64,000 nucleotides of DNA from Nocardia yamanashiensis NBRC 100130. Lineage in GTDB: Bacteria > Actinomycetota > Actinomycetes > Mycobacteriales > Mycobacteriaceae. This document shows positions 24,133-32,805 of this stretch, piece by piece. The notes under the pieces were generated by a model. That model worked only from the letters and a program-made list of their open reading frames with translations. It did no database searches and was not told the origin of the DNA. The stretch covers positions 1 through 64,000 of the forward strand of contig NZ_BDCD01000020.1 in NCBI RefSeq assembly GCF_001613325.1, written 5' to 3'. The number at the start of each line of letters is the position of its first letter. Position 1 is the stretch's first letter. Made by a program: the position numbers and the translations under genes.

Positions 24133-25008
24133 TCAGTCCGGGCGCGCCGCCGCGGGCCAGGCGCCGCGGGCGAGGACGGCCGCGTCGGCGTCGTCGAGAT
24201 CGATGTCGAACACCTCCGAAAGGATCTTGGGCAGTTCCGCCGCTGACAATTCGCGTGTTTCGCCCGTTCCGTCCGGATGGGCGAGGGTCCAGGTGGTGCC
24301 GTCGAGCTGGTGATGCACCTCGGGTCCGAACCGCTGCACGAACGGCCGCATGGTGAACGGCGAACGCGGCGAGGTGGATACGAAGTGATTGCCGACCGCG
24401 TAATCGATGCGGTACTGCGGGTTCATGGTGAAGGTATAGCGGTCGATCCAGCCGTCGCGGCCGAACTGATGCAGCGTCCACAGCTCGCTGCCGAGCGCGC
24501 CGGAACCCAGCTCCAGGCGGTAACGCCAAGCGCCCAGGGCGATTTCGCCGCGATCGGGGTTCAGCTCGACCGGTTCGAGGGGGCCGGAGCCGAAGCCGAC
24601 GTCGCAGAGCCAGGCCCGGTCGTCGTCGGCGGGCGTGACCCGCAGCAGGGCGTGGGTGGGCGGGCGCAGACCGGGCGCGCCCATGGTGACGCGGCCGGAC
24701 AGGCCGGTGAATTCGAAACCGAGGCGTTCCAGGACGGCGGCGAACAGGCCCACGTTCTCGTAGCAGTAGCCGCCGCGCCGGCGGCGGATCAGCTTGTCCT
24801 GCAAGGACTCCACGTCCAGGGGGATGCCGCGGCCGAGGATGATCTCGAGGTTCTCGAACGGGACGGTGGTGGTGTGGCGGCCGACCAATTCGCGCAGGGT
24901 GGCCAGGGTGGGGGTGCGTTCCCCGGTGAAACCGATCCGGGACAGGTAGCCGTCCAGGTCCAAGTCGTCGCCGTTCCATCGATAGGACGGGTCCACCGGA
25001 GTCGTCAT
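24133..25008 (-). CDS. nat: Arylamine N-acetyltransferase
   Basis: Transfers acetyl or propionyl groups from CoA to arylamines. The mycobacterial homologue is tied to sterol catabolism and isoniazid acetylation. The 291-residue protein has the catalytic triad Cys82 (RGGYCYENV), His119 (PPTHALLRV) and Asp136 (CDVGFG) and the family N-terminus GYLSRIGF. The ATG lies 64 bases after the stop of the epimerase gene on the same strand. No steroid genes are nearby. Confidence 0.96.
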   Translation of the reverse strand: MTTPVDPSYRWNGDDLDLDGYLSRIGFTGERTPTLATLRELVGRHTTTVPFENLEIILGRGIPLDVESLQDKLIRRRRGGYCYENVGLFAAVLERLGFEFTGLSGRVTMGAPGLRPPTHALLRVTPADDDRAWLCDVGFGSGPLEPVELNPDRGEIALGAWRYRLELGSGALGSELWTLHQFGRDGWIDRYTFTMNPQYRIDYAVGNHFVSTSPRSPFTMRPFVQRFGPEVHHQLDGTTWTLAHPDGTGETRELSAAELPKILSEVFDIDLDDADAAVLARGAWPAAARPD

Positions 25009-25072
25009 GACTGCCTCTCTGCCGAGCCTCGTTTACACCGCCAACGGTAGGCGAGACGGGACTGTTCCCGGG

Positions 25073-26020
25073 TCAGCGCAGCGCACCGGCGAGGGTCGTC
25101 ACCCCTTCGCGATAGGTCGGGAAGGCCGGTTTCCAGCCGAGTTCGGCCTTGGCCTTGGCATTCGAGACGCCGATGGACAGGTCCAGCATCTGTGCGGCGG
25201 CCAGCGGGGAGCTCATGCGCATCGCCCGGCCCGGCACCCGCAGCGGCCGGCGGGCGCCGACGGCGGCGGCCATCGCGTCGAAAAGGACCGTCCAGGAGAC
25301 CGGTTCGTCGTCGACGATGTTGTAGCTCTGGCCCGCGCGGCCGTGTTCCAGCGCGGCGACGGTGGCGCTCACGACATCGTCGATGTGCACGAAGCTCATT
25401 CGGCCCACGCCGCGGGCGGGCACCGGCACCAAGCGCAGCTTCATGGCGCGCAGCATGAGATCGGACGCGCCGCCGGGACCGTAGATCACGCCGTAGCGCA
25501 GGGCGATGCCGTCGAGCCCGCGCGCCCGCCAGGCATGCGCTTCGGCCTCGTGCAGGGCGGCCAGGAATTCGTCGTTGTGATCGCCTTGCAGCCGGGCGAA
25601 ACCCGCCTGTTCGGTGACGAGTTCCGCGCCGTGGTCCCGGATTCCGTAACCGAGTACCAGCGATTGGGTGAGATAACGGGTGGCGCCGACCCTTTCGGCC
25701 AGCTCGACCAGGTTCTTGCTGCCGGTCTCGCGCAGGGTGTTGGTGCGCAGCAGGCCCGGGCTGTGATAGTGCGTGGGCGGGGAATTGCGGTATCCGGTGA
25801 GCTGGTGGACGACCGCGTCGGCGGTGAGCCGTTCGGTGGCGCGGGTCAGGCTCTTGGCGTCGAGGACATTGGCGATCAGCGGGGTCGCGCCCAGCGCGCG
25901 TGCCACCTCCGCGCCGCGGCCGCCGCGGGTGAGCGCGTACACCCGGTGCCCGCCCAGGCGCAGTGCCGTCACCAGCGGTCTTCCTATCGTCCCGGTCGCC
26001 CCGGCCACGATGATCTTCAT
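25073..26020 (-). CDS. NAD-dependent epimerase/dehydratase family protein
   Basis: A 315-residue extended-SDR protein. The Rossmann motif GATGTIGRPLV starts at residue 7, followed by DAVVHQLTG and the active-site-like region YGVIYGPGG. The classical YxxxK pair is not evident, so it belongs to the atypical SDRs. The C-terminal half has the substrate domain ending ELGWKPAFPTYREGV. Start is the first ATG; a possible operon partner is the nat gene downstream. Confidence 0.88.
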   Translation of the reverse strand: MKIIVAGATGTIGRPLVTALRLGGHRVYALTRGGRGAEVARALGATPLIANVLDAKSLTRATERLTADAVVHQLTGYRNSPPTHYHSPGLLRTNTLRETGSKNLVELAERVGATRYLTQSLVLGYGIRDHGAELVTEQAGFARLQGDHNDEFLAALHEAEAHAWRARGLDGIALRYGVIYGPGGASDLMLRAMKLRLVPVPARGVGRMSFVHIDDVVSATVAALEHGRAGQSYNIVDDEPVSWTVLFDAMAAAVGARRPLRVPGRAMRMSSPLAAAQMLDLSIGVSNAKAKAELGWKPAFPTYREGVTTLAGALR

Positions 26021-26205
26021 TGCCTACCACCCTGTTTCACATGCGTACGCCACCCGCGAGCCTACCGTCTGGGACGGTTACCCGCCGGTATCGCGAGCCA
26101 CCCTGCTCACCACCGGAATATCCGGTCCGATCGGCCCCGACACGCGCGGGACGCCGCCCTCGTGCGAAGCCGTCGCGATCGTGGACACCGGTTCACCCGG
26201 CACCC

Positions 26206-26211
26206 TAGCCT
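26206..26211 (+). promoter_or_regulatory. -10 element, leaderless permease gene
   Basis: TAGCCT is followed by 6 bases and then the ATG at 26218, with no ribosome site. This is the leaderless spacing seen at other genes in the window. It is a prediction from spacing only. Confidence 0.4.
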
Positions 26212-26217
26212 GAACCC

Positions 26218-28707
26218 ATGATCGCGCTACTGGATCGCCTGCGGTTGTTCACCGTTCGCGAGTTCGCGACACACTGGGGGCGGACCGCGGCGTCGGTATT
26301 CGTAATGGCAGTGTCGTCGGCTTTCCTGGTCACGGTGCTCGGCATCTCCGGGTCGCTGACCGGGTCCATCGAACGGCTCGCGGCCGGGCTGTCCGGCAAT
26401 GCGGCGCTGGAGATCTCGGGAGTGACCGACGCGGGCTTCGCGCAGTCGGTGCGCGACGATGTGGCCAAGGTGGCGGGGGTGCGGGCCGCGGTGCCCATGC
26501 TGCGGTCCAATGTCGGGCCGCATTCGGGTCAGCTGCTGATCCTCGGCGTCGACGGGTCCAGTGCCGCACTGGATTCGGATCTGCGCGGTGCGGTCGCCGG
26601 GGACGCGGTGGGCAAGCTGACCCGGGTTCGCGACGGCGTGCTCGCCGGGCCCGGCGCGGGCTACGCCGAAGGCGAGACGGTGCAGATCGGGCAGCATCAG
26701 GTGACGGTCGCGGCGGTGCTCGACGACGAGCAGTCGGCGCGGTTGAACGGCGGCCACTTCCTGGTGGCCCCGCTGCCGCTGGCGCAGCGCATCACCGATC
26801 GCGGCGAGCAATTGGATTCGGTGCTCATCGTCGCCGCGCCGGATACCGATGCGGCGCAATTGAAATCGGCGGTCATCGCGGCGGTGGCGGGGCGCGCGGT
26901 GGTGGGCCTGCCGGGCGCGCAGGCGGCGCAGACCGGCAACGGCATCGTGATGATCCAGTTCATCGGCACCATGGGCGCGGGCATCGCCTTCGTGGTGGCG
27001 GCGTTCCTGATCTACAACACCATGAGCATGGCGCTGGCCGGGCGGCGGCCGGTGATCTCCATGCTGCGGGCCATCGGCGGGCGCAAACAGACCATCGTGC
27101 GGGACGTGCTGATGGAAGCGCTGGTCATGAGCCTGGCCGGCGGGGCGCTCGGCGCGGTGGCCGGTATCTTCGCCGGGCAGTATGCGATCGGGCTGCTGCC
27201 CGGCGCGTTCACCCAGGTGACCGATGCGCGGCTGCAATACTTCCTGCCCGCCTACGCGATTCCGGCCGCGGTGGCGGCGACCGTGCTCACCACCCTCGCG
27301 GCCACGGCCATCGCGGCCCGGCAGGTGTACCGGGTGTCGCCGGTGGAGGCGCTGGCCCCGGTCGGCGGCTCCACCATCGACGCCGTACCCCGGCGGCTGC
27401 GGCTCGTGGCTGCGGCGGTGGGGGCGCTGCTCATCGTCGCGACGGTGCTGATCACGCGGGCGCACCTGGGCCTGTTCGCCGCTGTCGCACTGGGTTTCGC
27501 GTTCGCCGCCGAGATCGCGCTGGCGTTCGCCTGCACCGGGCCGATCGTGCGGGTCACCGGCGCGCTCACCCGGCGGCTGGGCGCGGCGGGGGTGCTCGCG
27601 GGCGTGAATATCGATCGCGCGCCGCGCCGGGTGTGGGCCACGCTCATGACGGTCGCCATCGCGGTGGCCATGACCATCACCATCACCGGGTCCAATGCGG
27701 ACGCGGTGCGTTCGGCCCGTTCGACTTTCGCGTCACTGGCCGATACCGATGTCTGGGTCACCGTGCCGCCCGAGGACGCGGTGCCGACCGCGCTGCTGCC
27801 CGACGATCTGGCCGAGCGGGTGGCGTCGGTGCCGGGGGTGGCGAAAGTGGTGGAGGGGCAACTGTCCTTCGCCACCTTGGCGGGCACCAAGGCGCTGCTG
27901 TACGGGGTCGAGCCGGACAGTCATTACGCCATGCTCGTGGCGCTGGACGCCGACACTCAGCGCCGGGTGCTGGCCGGCGAGGGGATCGTGCTCTCGCGGG
28001 ATCTGGCGCACACCCTCGAGGTGGCGACCGGTGATGACTTGACCTTGCAAACGCCCAGTGGGGCACGGCAGGTGCGGGTGCTGGCCACCGTCTCCTATTT
28101 CTCGGCGCTCACCGGAACCGCTTCGCTCAGCCTCGGTCTCATGCGGGAATGGTTCGAGCGGCCCGGGTCCTCCACCTTGCAGATCACCGCCGCACCCGGC
28201 ACGGATCGCGAGGCCCTCGCGGCGGCGGTCCGGCAGGTCGCGCCGCCGGATGTGCACGTCTACACCGGGGACGCGGCGTTGGACGGCGTCAGCAGCGCCA
28301 TGGAGCAGGGGCTCGCGCTGTCGCGCATCATGCTGGTCATCGTGTCGATCATCGCGGCCATGGGTCTGCTCAACACGCTCACCCTGGCGCTGCTGGAACG
28401 CCGCCGGGAACTGGGCATCCTGCGCGCGGTCGGCTCCAGCCGCCGGTTCGCGCTACGCATGGTGCTGGCGGAGGCGCTGGGCATCGGCGCGGTGGGGGCC
28501 GGACTCGGGGTGCTGTTCGGTTTGACCAACCAGCTCCTGTATTCGTTCCTGGCCACCGACTTGATGAGCCTGGACGTGAAGTTCCAGCCCGGCCCGATGC
28601 TGCTCGTATTCACCGGTGGCGCACTGGCTTTGAGCCTGCTCGGATCCATTCCCCCGGCGCTACGGGCGGCCCGGCTCAATATCGTCGAAGCCGTCAGCGC
28701 GGACTGA
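26218..28707 (+). CDS. FtsX/MacB-type ABC transporter permease
   Basis: An 829-residue permease made of two FtsX-like halves. Each half has a large exported domain and then three or four membrane segments; one TM near residue 25 precedes the first exported domain, and other clusters lie near 250-370, 395-440 and 690-825. Such double-FtsX permeases work with a separate ATPase to export lipids, lipoproteins or peptides. No ATPase gene lies next to it, so its partner must be encoded elsewhere. The gene ends 14 bases before the converging hydrolase gene. Confidence 0.9.
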   Translation: MIALLDRLRLFTVREFATHWGRTAASVFVMAVSSAFLVTVLGISGSLTGSIERLAAGLSGNAALEISGVTDAGFAQSVRDDVAKVAGVRAAVPMLRSNVGPHSGQLLILGVDGSSAALDSDLRGAVAGDAVGKLTRVRDGVLAGPGAGYAEGETVQIGQHQVTVAAVLDDEQSARLNGGHFLVAPLPLAQRITDRGEQLDSVLIVAAPDTDAAQLKSAVIAAVAGRAVVGLPGAQAAQTGNGIVMIQFIGTMGAGIAFVVAAFLIYNTMSMALAGRRPVISMLRAIGGRKQTIVRDVLMEALVMSLAGGALGAVAGIFAGQYAIGLLPGAFTQVTDARLQYFLPAYAIPAAVAATVLTTLAATAIAARQVYRVSPVEALAPVGGSTIDAVPRRLRLVAAAVGALLIVATVLITRAHLGLFAAVALGFAFAAEIALAFACTGPIVRVTGALTRRLGAAGVLAGVNIDRAPRRVWATLMTVAIAVAMTITITGSNADAVRSARSTFASLADTDVWVTVPPEDAVPTALLPDDLAERVASVPGVAKVVEGQLSFATLAGTKALLYGVEPDSHYAMLVALDADTQRRVLAGEGIVLSRDLAHTLEVATGDDLTLQTPSGARQVRVLATVSYFSALTGTASLSLGLMREWFERPGSSTLQITAAPGTDREALAAAVRQVAPPDVHVYTGDAALDGVSSAMEQGLALSRIMLVIVSIIAAMGLLNTLTLALLERRRELGILRAVGSSRRFALRMVLAEALGIGAVGAGLGVLFGLTNQLLYSFLATDLMSLDVKFQPGPMLLVFTGGALALSLLGSIPPALRAARLNIVEAVSAD

Positions 28708-28721
28708 CGGAACAGCGCGGA

Positions 28722-29717
28722 TCAGCCGCCGCACAGGGTGTTCGGCGGGGACGGTGGCGCGGTGTCGATGCCGGCGGCGATATCGATCAGGTAGTCGTGG
28801 TCGCCGCCGAGTGGTTCGGTGTCGAGCAGCAGTCGCTGGACTACGCAACCGGATTCGTAGAAGACGGGGCCGAGTCCGTGGCCGCCGGGGACCACGCTGC
28901 CGTCGAGATCGCGGCCGGTGACCACGGTGTACATGGAGACCGGTTTGCCGGTGAGGGTCATGGCCGCGCGGGTCTCCAGGCCGGAGGCGTAGGGGACGAG
29001 GGCGTCGGCGGTGCCGTGAATCAGCAAGGCGCGCTTGATGCTCATGCGGTCCGCGAGCAAGGTCGGCGTCCGGTCCGCGTACGCCTGCGGGCAGATCCAC
29101 GGCGTGCAGCCGCCCGCGTCGCGCTCGATCTCCGGACGCAAGGCAGGACCCGCCAGTGGCGCTTCCAGCCAGCCGGTGAAATCGCCCGACTGTCCGAAGG
29201 TATCCACCCAATAGTCGTAGGTCCCCGCCGGCGCGTACGCCGCCGCCAGCCCGCTGGTCACCCCGCCCTGACTCCACCCCCACAGCACGGTCCGCGAAAT
29301 CGCCGGGTGCGCACCGCGATACCACTGCGTGGCACTGACCGTGTCCCGCCAGCCCGCCCACACATTCCACTCCCCCGTCCGCCATACGCTCGCCGCCGAC
29401 CGCTGATCCATGGTGAGCAGCGGCGCACCGGTATTGCGCACGATCGAACTCATATACCCCTCGAAGTCGGCCGCGCTCCCCGCATGCCCGTGCACCGCCA
29501 CGATCAGATCCCGCGCCTCCACATCCCCCGGCCGCTCCCGATACGGCTCGTACACCCGCCCCGTCGCCGTCTCCCCGTCGACCGTCAGCGTCACATCCCG
29601 AACCTCGACCCGCACCCCGTCCCCTGCCTCGGCCGAAACCTCCGGCACCGCAACCCCGGTCGCGGCCAGCACCCCCAGCACCGCCCCGACCACCACACCC
29701 GCGCTCCGACCTCGCAT
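28722..29717 (-). CDS. Secreted alpha/beta hydrolase
   Basis: A 331-residue precursor with a signal peptide (VVVGAVLGVLAATGVAVPEVSA). It carries a full serine hydrolase triad: Ser in WGWSQGG, Asp in IHGTADALVP, His in VPGGHGLG. The oxyanion motif HGHAG is also present. A pair of Cys (CTPWIC) and a late pair suggest disulfides. It looks like a secreted lipase/peptidase-like protein; the substrate is unknown. It converges on the permease. Confidence 0.88.
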   Translation of the reverse strand: MRGRSAGVVVGAVLGVLAATGVAVPEVSAEAGDGVRVEVRDVTLTVDGETATGRVYEPYRERPGDVEARDLIVAVHGHAGSAADFEGYMSSIVRNTGAPLLTMDQRSAASVWRTGEWNVWAGWRDTVSATQWYRGAHPAISRTVLWGWSQGGVTSGLAAAYAPAGTYDYWVDTFGQSGDFTGWLEAPLAGPALRPEIERDAGGCTPWICPQAYADRTPTLLADRMSIKRALLIHGTADALVPYASGLETRAAMTLTGKPVSMYTVVTGRDLDGSVVPGGHGLGPVFYESGCVVQRLLLDTEPLGGDHDYLIDIAAGIDTAPPSPPNTLCGG

Positions 29718-29778
29718 CGCCGCATCATCGCACGTCCGCACCCTTGCTCCGGTCACCCGCGCCGCACCCCCGCATCCG

Positions 29779-29820
29779 CGTCCCTCGTCATCCCGGCGTA
29801 CCCGTCCCTCGTCGTCCCGG
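29779..29820. repeat. Short direct repeat
   Basis: CGTCCCTCGTCATCCCGG and CGTCCCTCGTCGTCCCGG, 24 bases apart, in the divergent gap before the AlkZ-like gene. The CGTCATCCCGG core is shared with the larger repeat near 19010-19165, so this may be a degraded copy of the same intergenic element. Confidence 0.5.
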
Positions 29821-29879
29821 GAGGGCTGGTCTTGCGGCTGGATGTCGGTGGGCCGGGCTACAGTCCGATCGTGCGTTCG

Positions 29880-31049
29880 ATGAGTGTGGCGGAGCGGCGG
29901 GCCCGGGTGGGGGTGCGGCATCGGCTGGCGGCCGCGCATCGTAGCGATGACGTGGAGGACATCGTGCGGTCGATGGTGGTGTTGCATGCCACCGATCCGG
30001 CGACGGTGTTCCTGTCGGTGGCGGCGCGCAGCCAGATCGCCGAACCGGGGCATGTGGAGAAGGCGCTGTACGAGGATCGGACGCTGCTGCGCATGCTGGC
30101 CATGCGGCGGACCATGTTCGTCGCGCCGCTGGATCTGGTGCCCGCGCTGCAGGCCGCGTGCGGGGACGGGCTGGCGCACAAGCAGCGCAAGACCTACGCG
30201 GGCTATCTGGAGAAGTTCGGGGCGGTCGAGGGGGACGTGGCCGCGTGGTGGGCGGAGGTCGAAGCGGAGACGCATGCGGCGCTGCTGGCGCGCGGGGCCG
30301 CCACCGGGGCACAGCTGGGCAAGGATGTGCCGCGACTACGGACGCAGGTCGATACCGCGCCGGGGAAGCCGTATTCGAAGCCGACCAACATCACCACCTG
30401 GGTGCTGGTGACCCTCGGCGCGGAAGGCCGGATCGTGCGCGGGCGGCCGAACGGGTCCTGGGGCAGCAGTCAATACACCTGGGCGCCGGTGGAATCGTGG
30501 GTGCCGCAGGGGATTCCGGCGCTCGCGGCGGACCGGGCGCGCGCCGAACTGGTGCGGCGCTGGCTGTGGACCTTCGGGCCCGCGCCGGTGAGCGATATCA
30601 AATGGTGGACCGGCTGGACCGCGGGCGAGGTCAAGAAAACCTTGGCGGCACTGGATGTCACCGAGGTGGACCTGGACGGCGTCACCGGACTCGTACTGTC
30701 CGACGATCTGGAACCGACCCCGGAACCGGAACCGTGGGCCGCGCTGCTGCCCGCGCTCGATCCGACGCCGATGGGCTGGCAGTCCCGCGACTGGTATCTC
30801 GGCGAGCACGGCCCGGCGCTGTTCGATCGCAATGGCAATGTCGGACCGACCATTTGGTGGAACGGGCACATTGTCGGCGGCTGGGCCCAGCGCGCCGACG
30901 GCGAGATCGCCTGGAAGCTATTGGCGGACGCCGGCGCGGAAGCGACCGCCGCCATCGCCGCCGAAGCCGAACGCCTGCGCGCCTGGTACGGCGAAGTACG
31001 GCCCATCCCACGCTTCCGTACTCCGCTCGAACGCGAACTCACCGCTTAA
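29880..31049 (+). CDS. Winged-helix AlkZ-like protein (HTH_42)
   Basis: A 389-residue protein of the HTH_42/YcaQ family, whose best-known members (AlkZ, AlkX) are DNA glycosylases that unhook interstrand crosslinks. Tandem winged-helix units and the conserved RTMFVAP, GSWGSSQYTW and WWTGWTAGEVKKTL regions are present. The N-terminal catalytic position, usually Q-x-Q or a H-x-Q variant, reads VLHATDPATVF here, so activity is uncertain. Start could also be GTG nine bases upstream; no ribosome site is obvious. It may repair DNA damage by its host's or neighbours' genotoxins, but no biosynthetic cluster is adjacent. Confidence 0.87.
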   Translation: MSVAERRARVGVRHRLAAAHRSDDVEDIVRSMVVLHATDPATVFLSVAARSQIAEPGHVEKALYEDRTLLRMLAMRRTMFVAPLDLVPALQAACGDGLAHKQRKTYAGYLEKFGAVEGDVAAWWAEVEAETHAALLARGAATGAQLGKDVPRLRTQVDTAPGKPYSKPTNITTWVLVTLGAEGRIVRGRPNGSWGSSQYTWAPVESWVPQGIPALAADRARAELVRRWLWTFGPAPVSDIKWWTGWTAGEVKKTLAALDVTEVDLDGVTGLVLSDDLEPTPEPEPWAALLPALDPTPMGWQSRDWYLGEHGPALFDRNGNVGPTIWWNGHIVGGWAQRADGEIAWKLLADAGAEATAAIAAEAERLRAWYGEVRPIPRFRTPLERELTA

Positions 31050-31219
31050 CTCGCTGGTCACGCCCCCGTACCGCGGCCGATACGAGTACGATTGTCGCCG
31101 AATAATTTTCGTGTCCCTACCGGCCGACCGGCTGTTAGGGTCTGCTTGTAACGTCGCGCAGTCCGGACCTGGACACGGGGGTTGTGGTGTCGGTCCGGGA
31201 AGAATTCTCGGAGTGTGTC

Positions 31220-31705
31220 ATGGCTTTCCTCAATCGCCTCATCTCGCATGCCACGTCCATCAGCAAATTGATGGACAGCGCGCCGAAATGGCGAGAACAA
31301 CTACTGGCCAAGCGAAACGATCTGCGCGGCGGCACGTTCCGGGACGCCACCATGGGCATCTGCGCACTGGTCGCGGCGGCGGACGGCAGCATCGATCCGG
31401 GTGAGCGCATGCGGGTGGCGCAGCTCATCGGCTCGGATTCCATCCTGCAGCATTTCCCCACCGACGAACTGCGGACGCTGTTCGAGGACAACTGCAATCG
31501 GATCACCATGGATCCGGCGTTCGGGCGCGCCTATGTCATGCAGCAGATCGCCAAGGCCACCGGTAAGGACACCGAGGCCCGCGCGGTGGTGCAGATGGGC
31601 ATCATGATCGGCAATGCGGACGGCAATTTCGATGCCAACGAGATCGCCGCCGTCAAGGAGGCCTGCCAGGTGCTGCACCTGGACCCGCGCGAGTTCGGGC
31701 TCTGA
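31220..31705 (+). CDS. TerB-like tellurite resistance family protein
   Basis: A 161-residue, mostly helical TerB domain. The conserved acidic motif repeats: CALVAAADGSIDPGERMRV and MIGNADGNFDANEIAAV, each able to bind a metal. ATG at 31220 has GGAG 6 bases upstream; an earlier GTG (31184) is less likely. TerB proteins take part in stress or phage-defence Ter systems, but no other ter genes are near. It converges on nadC, with only 3 bases between the stops. Confidence 0.85.
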   Translation: MAFLNRLISHATSISKLMDSAPKWREQLLAKRNDLRGGTFRDATMGICALVAAADGSIDPGERMRVAQLIGSDSILQHFPTDELRTLFEDNCNRITMDPAFGRAYVMQQIAKATGKDTEARAVVQMGIMIGNADGNFDANEIAAVKEACQVLHLDPREFGL

Positions 31706-31708
31706 GAC

Positions 31709-32569
31709 TCACATATCGAGACCGAGGTCCAGCACCCGCACCGAATGGGTGAGGGCGCCGACGGCGAGATAGTCGACGCCGGTGCGGGCGTAGTCGGCGG
31801 CCATATCGAGGGAAAGGCCGCCGGAGGACTCGAGTTTCGTGCCCGGCGCGGTCTTGTTGCGCCGCTGCACCGCGGCCTGCGTCATCCACAACGGGAAGTT
31901 GTCCAGCAGCACCAGCTGCACGTCCTCGGCCAGCACCGCGTCGAGCTGCTCGAGGCTGTCCACCTCGACCTCGCACTCGATCTCCGGGTTCAGCTCACGC
32001 ACCGCGCGCAATGCGGCCACCACGGACCCGGCCGCGACCACGTGATTGTCCTTGATCAACGCCGCATCACCCAGTCCCATGCGGTGATTCACGCCCCCGC
32101 CGACCCGCACCGCGTACTTCTGCAGCGCCCGCAGCCCGGGCAGCGTCTTACGGCTGTCCCGAATCTTGCACTCGGTCTCCTCGACCGCATCCACCCACGC
32201 GGAGGTGGCGGTGGCGATACCCGACAGATGGCACACGATGTTCAGCAGCGTGCGTTCCGCGGTCAGCAACTGCCGCGTAGGCGCGACAAGCCGCAGCACC
32301 GTATCCCCCGGCTGCACCCGGGTCCCGTCCGCGACCCGTTCGCTCACTTCATAATTGCCCGCCCCGATCACCTCGTCCAGGACCAGCAACCCGACATCCA
32401 GCCCGGCCACCGTCCCCGGCTGCCGCGACACCATCGCCGCCTTGGCCACCGCATCAGCGGGAACCGTCGCCACCGTGGTGATATCGGGCCCATACCGCAG
32501 ATCCTCATCCAGCGCGGTACGAATCAGCGCGACGACCTCGTCGCGATCCAATGCGGAATCGAGTGCCAT
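31709..32569 (-). CDS. nadC: Quinolinate phosphoribosyltransferase
   Basis: Converts quinolinate and PRPP to nicotinate mononucleotide, the last step of de novo NAD precursor synthesis. The 286-residue protein shows the family signatures NIVCHLSGIAT, the active-site RDSRKTLPGLR, KYAVRVGGGVNHRMGL, IKDNHV, and SSGGLSLDMAADYARTGVDYLAVGALTHS. GAAGGA precedes the ATG by about 9 bases. It is the last gene of the nadA-nadB-nadC operon. Confidence 0.97.
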   Translation of the reverse strand: MALDSALDRDEVVALIRTALDEDLRYGPDITTVATVPADAVAKAAMVSRQPGTVAGLDVGLLVLDEVIGAGNYEVSERVADGTRVQPGDTVLRLVAPTRQLLTAERTLLNIVCHLSGIATATSAWVDAVEETECKIRDSRKTLPGLRALQKYAVRVGGGVNHRMGLGDAALIKDNHVVAAGSVVAALRAVRELNPEIECEVEVDSLEQLDAVLAEDVQLVLLDNFPLWMTQAAVQRRNKTAPGTKLESSGGLSLDMAADYARTGVDYLAVGALTHSVRVLDLGLDM

Positions 32570-32805
32570 TACAACGTTCCTTCTCGCGTGAAAGGTGAAG
32601 CGTGCCGGATTAAGTCGCCGCGCCGGGGAACCCGACTGCCGCGACCGGTCGGTATGCCGGGTCGGTGGTGAGGGGCGGCAGGCCCTCCGCCCGGGATGGG
32701 CGGTGGCAGCGGGGCTGCCGACGGGCCACCGAAGTCCGCGTCGGGGTGCAGACCGGCATGGGCGGCGTCGCCGCCTCCCGACCTGCGGTGGACAGCGCGA
32801 CTCAC
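32569..32805 (-). CDS. Possible 78-codon ORF between nadB and nadC
   Basis: An open frame with a GTG start overlapping the nadB stop (GTGA) and a TAA stop overlapping the nadC ATG (TAATG). It exactly fills the 232-base gap. The product would be 78 residues, rich in Pro, Gly, Arg and His (PLPPPIPGGGPAAPHHRPG). Third-position GC is clearly lower than in neighbouring genes, and long open frames are common in GC-rich DNA. It may be a coupling ORF, the remains of a longer nadB, or chance. Confidence 0.25.
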   Translation of the reverse strand: MSRAVHRRSGGGDAAHAGLHPDADFGGPSAAPLPPPIPGGGPAAPHHRPGIPTGRGSRVPRRGDLIRHASPFTREGTL

